Below are positions 61,465 to 64,000 of a stretch of 64,000 bases of DNA, in pieces. The notes below the pieces were generated by a model. It had not been told where the DNA came from. It saw only the letters and a program-made list of their open reading frames with translations, and made no database searches. A program made the position numbers and the translations under genes. The stretch comes from Pseudomonadota bacterium (GTDB taxonomy: Bacteria; Myxococcota_A; Bradymonadia; UBA4248): assembly GCA_017464085.1 (NCBI GenBank), contig JAFUEE010000136.1, forward strand, positions 1-64,000, read 5' to 3'. Each line of letters begins with the position of its first letter. The first letter of the stretch is position 1.

Positions 61465-63231
61465 TCAGCTGTCCTTGTGCATGTCACTGACGGCTGTTTG
61501 TAATCGGCTCTTTTCGCCTGCGCGCGCATTTTGGTTTGTTGCGACGACGAGAAGTTCGAGGATGCGGATCATCCGGTCGCATTTCTGTGAGAGCGCGTTG
61601 ATATTTTGGCTGAGCATCGCGTTATTTTCCGAAAGCTTTTGAACGGATTCTGCAATCTGCACGGTGTGTTCGCTCATTTTTTCGGTATTGGCAGCGATGG
61701 TTTTTGTCAGGAGAGTGAGTTCGCTGTTGTCCGTCTGGAGGGCAGGGGCATTGTCGCCAGTGTGAGATGCCTGGGGAGTCTGGGCGCTTTGGGGGAGGGA
61801 GGATGTAAACGCCTTCATGCTGTTCTCGATCCTCTGGACGCTCAGCGTGCAGACGGCGGTATGTGAGAGCAGGTCATTCAGGCTTGCGAGGATTTCTTTG
61901 TTGTCCTCATGGAGGCTTTGGGTATCGAGTTTCTGTGCAGTTTCGGCGATCTGTGTGCCGGTTTCAGCGAGTGCTTGGATGCTCTCTTCGATGTTTTGCA
62001 CGCTGTCTGTGCAGTCTTCAATATGCGTGGAGAGCGTGTCAATGCTGGATGCGAGGCTGTCCGTAGCAGCGGGAGCATTCTGGGCATTGCTGAGGGTTTT
62101 GGTGTTTTCGGCAATCTGCGCGGTTGTTTTGGTGAGTTCCTGAAGGCCGGACTCTATGTTTTGGACTGAGTGTGTATTGAGGGCGCTGTTTGTGGAGAGC
62201 GCGATGATGTTCGCAGCGATGTTGTACGTCGTTTCAGACAGCGAGGCTGTTGTCGTGGCGATATTGAGCGTGTTGTCTGAGAGGTTTGCGGCATGATGCG
62301 CGACGCTGGCAAGGTCGTTTGTGAGGCTTGCCAGCTGTGCAGGCTCCCCTATTTGGAGTGCGATGTCTTCAGTTGGGGGAAGTGTCGAAGCTTGTGGCTG
62401 CGGTGCAGATGTCGGGGCGGGGGCACTGCGGAGGGCGCGGAGGTGATCCTCGATGTTGGAGAGCTGTGCCTCGATGGTCGCGAGATTATTCTGTCCGGCG
62501 ATCGGCATCAGTGACTGAATTGTCTCGAGAAGCTCGGCGATTCGGTTGTCGGGAAGTGCCTGAGTTGCTTCAGAGTCAGCAGTGCTATCGGTACTGGCAG
62601 GCATGCTGACTTGGGAGAGGTGTGTTTTGATATTTTCAAGCAATTCAATGATTTGATCTTCCCGAATTTGGCATTCTTCGAGGGTATTTTCGAGCCCTGA
62701 GAAATCAGGATCGCCGGGCATGCATGCCGTGATTTCATTGAGCATGCGCTTCGCGATGGCTTGGATTTCAGCGATGATTTTGTTTGCGTTCTGTGCGGAT
62801 GCTTGCGAGTTTTCTGCGGGTGCAAGCTCGTGAGGTTGCAGAGATTGTGGCGAGAATCGAAGCGTGGAATCGCCTTCGCATTGTTCAAAATGGACTTTGA
62901 GGAGTTTGTAAATCTGATCGAGTCCGAGGAGAAGGCCTTTCTGCTTGAACGGCTCTTCGGATGTTGCCGTGTCGGTGCCGCACAAGAGCCTGGTCATGTC
63001 GAGATGAAGATTGTGGATGACTTCGGTGCAGTTGGCGACATTGCAGCTGAGGTAGTTGCCTAGCCAGTCTGTATTTTCTGAGATCGTGTGTGTGATATAA
63101 TAGGCAATGCCAGCGAGGTCTGTATTTGCGATGTTTTGCTTGATGCGCAGATCGCCGGGTTCAAATTCGCGGGACCTGTTCAGTTCGGCCTGCAGGGATT
63201 GAAAATATGTCGTAAATTCTTTTAGGTTCAT
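61465..63231 (-). CDS. Soluble coiled-coil protein of unknown function
   Basis: A 588-residue protein; the start MNLKEFTTYFQSLQAEL has GGAG upstream. The N-terminal about 140 residues are globular (DLRIKQNIANTDLAGIAYYITHTI). From about 150 the chain is almost entirely helical with heptad-like IAENTxxLS / SVQNIEESIQALAE units of about 45 residues, similar in texture to methyl-accepting chemotaxis or tape-measure coiled coils. There is no membrane helix or HAMP. Pro/Ala-rich breaks occur near residue 270 (PAPTSAPQPQAS). Possibly a structural scaffold. It follows the TPR gene on the same strand by about 60 bases and may share its transcript. Confidence 0.55.
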   Translation of the reverse strand: MNLKEFTTYFQSLQAELNRSREFEPGDLRIKQNIANTDLAGIAYYITHTISENTDWLGNYLSCNVANCTEVIHNLHLDMTRLLCGTDTATSEEPFKQKGLLLGLDQIYKLLKVHFEQCEGDSTLRFSPQSLQPHELAPAENSQASAQNANKIIAEIQAIAKRMLNEITACMPGDPDFSGLENTLEECQIREDQIIELLENIKTHLSQVSMPASTDSTADSEATQALPDNRIAELLETIQSLMPIAGQNNLATIEAQLSNIEDHLRALRSAPAPTSAPQPQASTLPPTEDIALQIGEPAQLASLTNDLASVAHHAANLSDNTLNIATTTASLSETTYNIAANIIALSTNSALNTHSVQNIESGLQELTKTTAQIAENTKTLSNAQNAPAATDSLASSIDTLSTHIEDCTDSVQNIEESIQALAETGTQIAETAQKLDTQSLHEDNKEILASLNDLLSHTAVCTLSVQRIENSMKAFTSSLPQSAQTPQASHTGDNAPALQTDNSELTLLTKTIAANTEKMSEHTVQIAESVQKLSENNAMLSQNINALSQKCDRMIRILELLVVATNQNARAGEKSRLQTAVSDMHKDS

Positions 63232-63293
63232 ACATTCTCCGCAACTCAAGTAGTTTTAATCTCAAAGACGTATAGTGTGCATGCCGGCGTGTG

Positions 63294-64000
63294 TCAGGGC
63301 CGGCTTTTCTGCATTACGAGTTTTCGCCCTTCGGGGGATGCGCTGCCAACGATGGCGATGGCCTTGTCGATGGCTTTGTCGGATTCCGTGAAGTTTCCGG
63401 CTGCGCGATAGTATTCAGAGAGCTGCACCCAATAGACTGATTTTTGGGCGTTTGCTTTTTCGGCAATTTTATAATAGCTGATTGCCTTGTTGAAATTGCC
63501 GAGTTTTGCCTGGATCTGCCCGGCGAGCACATTTGCGATCGGGTGTTTGGGATCCATCGCGAGCGCAATCTCGACTTGTGTCTGAGCGGCTTCCCAATTT
63601 TTGATATTCATCTCAGACCTTGTGTTCTGGAGAGCCGTTTTGATCGAGATGGGTTCGTCCGTTTGTGGGGAGCTTGGTTTGGGTGTTTCCTCTCGAGTCG
63701 TGGGCTGTTTTGCGGCGAGGGCAGTCCTGGCAGGTGCATGGGCATGCGCGATGGCAGGGGCTTCTTTCGGGGCTTGTGGCTGAGCGTCAGCGATTGCCGC
63801 CTGAACGGCAGAATCATCCTGCTGTGTGTTCTCTGGAGTGTCTGCGTTTTCGCCGGCATCTGGTTCAATCGCTTGTACGGGGAGCGGCTGCTGTTCGTCA
63901 GCAGTTTGCGCTGTTTCTTGGGTGATTTCTTCGGGGATGGGATGATCAGGTGCGGCTTGTGTGTGCACGACAGGTGCTGTTTTTGGGGTGCCCGTGTTGA
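63294..64000 (-). CDS. TPR-repeat protein (partial, runs off the window)
   Basis: The C-terminal part (at least 234 residues) of a protein whose frame stays open to the window edge, so the GTG at 63968 is not necessarily the start. The N-terminal visible half is a Pro/Ala/Gln/Thr-rich disordered linker (about 120 residues). The C-terminal half has tetratricopeptide repeats (NWEAAQTQVEIALAMDPKHPIANVLAG, GNFNKAISYYKIAEKANAQ, GNFTESDKAIDKAIAIVG). It may be an envelope or motility accessory protein in which a linker carries a TPR head; function not assignable. Confidence 0.65.
   Translation of the reverse strand, partial: NTGTPKTAPVVHTQAAPDHPIPEEITQETAQTADEQQPLPVQAIEPDAGENADTPENTQQDDSAVQAAIADAQPQAPKEAPAIAHAHAPARTALAAKQPTTREETPKPSSPQTDEPISIKTALQNTRSEMNIKNWEAAQTQVEIALAMDPKHPIANVLAGQIQAKLGNFNKAISYYKIAEKANAQKSVYWVQLSEYYRAAGNFTESDKAIDKAIAIVGSASPEGRKLVMQKSRP

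Overview
The window looks like chromosomal DNA of a Gram-negative, probably Myxococcota-like (deltaproteobacterial-type) bacterium. The housekeeping genes (prfA, rpmE, ftsQ-ftsA, rph, mltG, dksA, rpsO-pnp, dut, rsmI) are ordinary for a proteobacterial-grade genome. They are separated by genes for very large exported lipoproteins rich in cysteine, aspartate-loop and beta-repeat modules, a style common in Myxococcota and relatives. The taxonomic placement is inference. I saw no tRNA, rRNA, CRISPR array or complete insertion sequence.

Layout. 1-1.3 kb: Vsr endonuclease and a TQS-repeat winged-helix protein. 1.3-3.8 kb: a DUF3298-type lipoprotein and an unknown membrane protein. 3.9-9.7 kb (minus strand): rpmE, prfA and pepP, then ftsQ-ftsA preceded by a small TTG-started lipoprotein. 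10-14.4 kb (plus): rph, a FadL/OmpP1-like protein and a calcium-loop lipoprotein. 14.5-15.4 kb: an Rpn-type PD-(D/E)XK nuclease. 16-32.3 kb: four tandem giant lipoprotein paralogs, here called A, B, C and D. 32.4-35.9 kb (minus): a sulfur amino acid operon (methyltransferase, cystathionine gamma-synthase/lyase, cysteine synthase) behind a promoter, an operator-like palindrome and a short leader ORF ending in a run of Cys codons. 36-45.8 kb: mltG, a small lipoprotein, a protein with four DsbA domains, an FCP1-like phosphatase, dksA, rpsO and pnp. 46-57.6 kb: four more Cys- or Asp-rich repeat lipoproteins. 58-64 kb: dut, rsmI, a YitT family membrane protein, a coiled-coil protein and a partial TPR protein.

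How the parts fit. The lipoproteins carry many cysteine pairs and would need heavy oxidative folding outside the cytoplasm. The tetra-DsbA protein and a cysteine-controlled sulfur operon in the same window fit that demand (inference). A-D arose as a duplicated two-gene unit: A resembles C and B resembles D through the Cys-rich heads and glycine-rich tails, while the extreme 5' and 3' ends pair A with D and B with C. This points to later recombination.

Intergenic space is filled with dispersed repeats: nested REP-like palindromes, a three-copy MITE-like element of about 155-163 bp, a 73-bp perfect-hairpin element in two inverted copies, and a 102-bp direct repeat. The leading candidates for undescribed biology are the poly-Cys leader operon, the A-D mosaic surface-protein locus, the MITE family and the tetra-DsbA protein.
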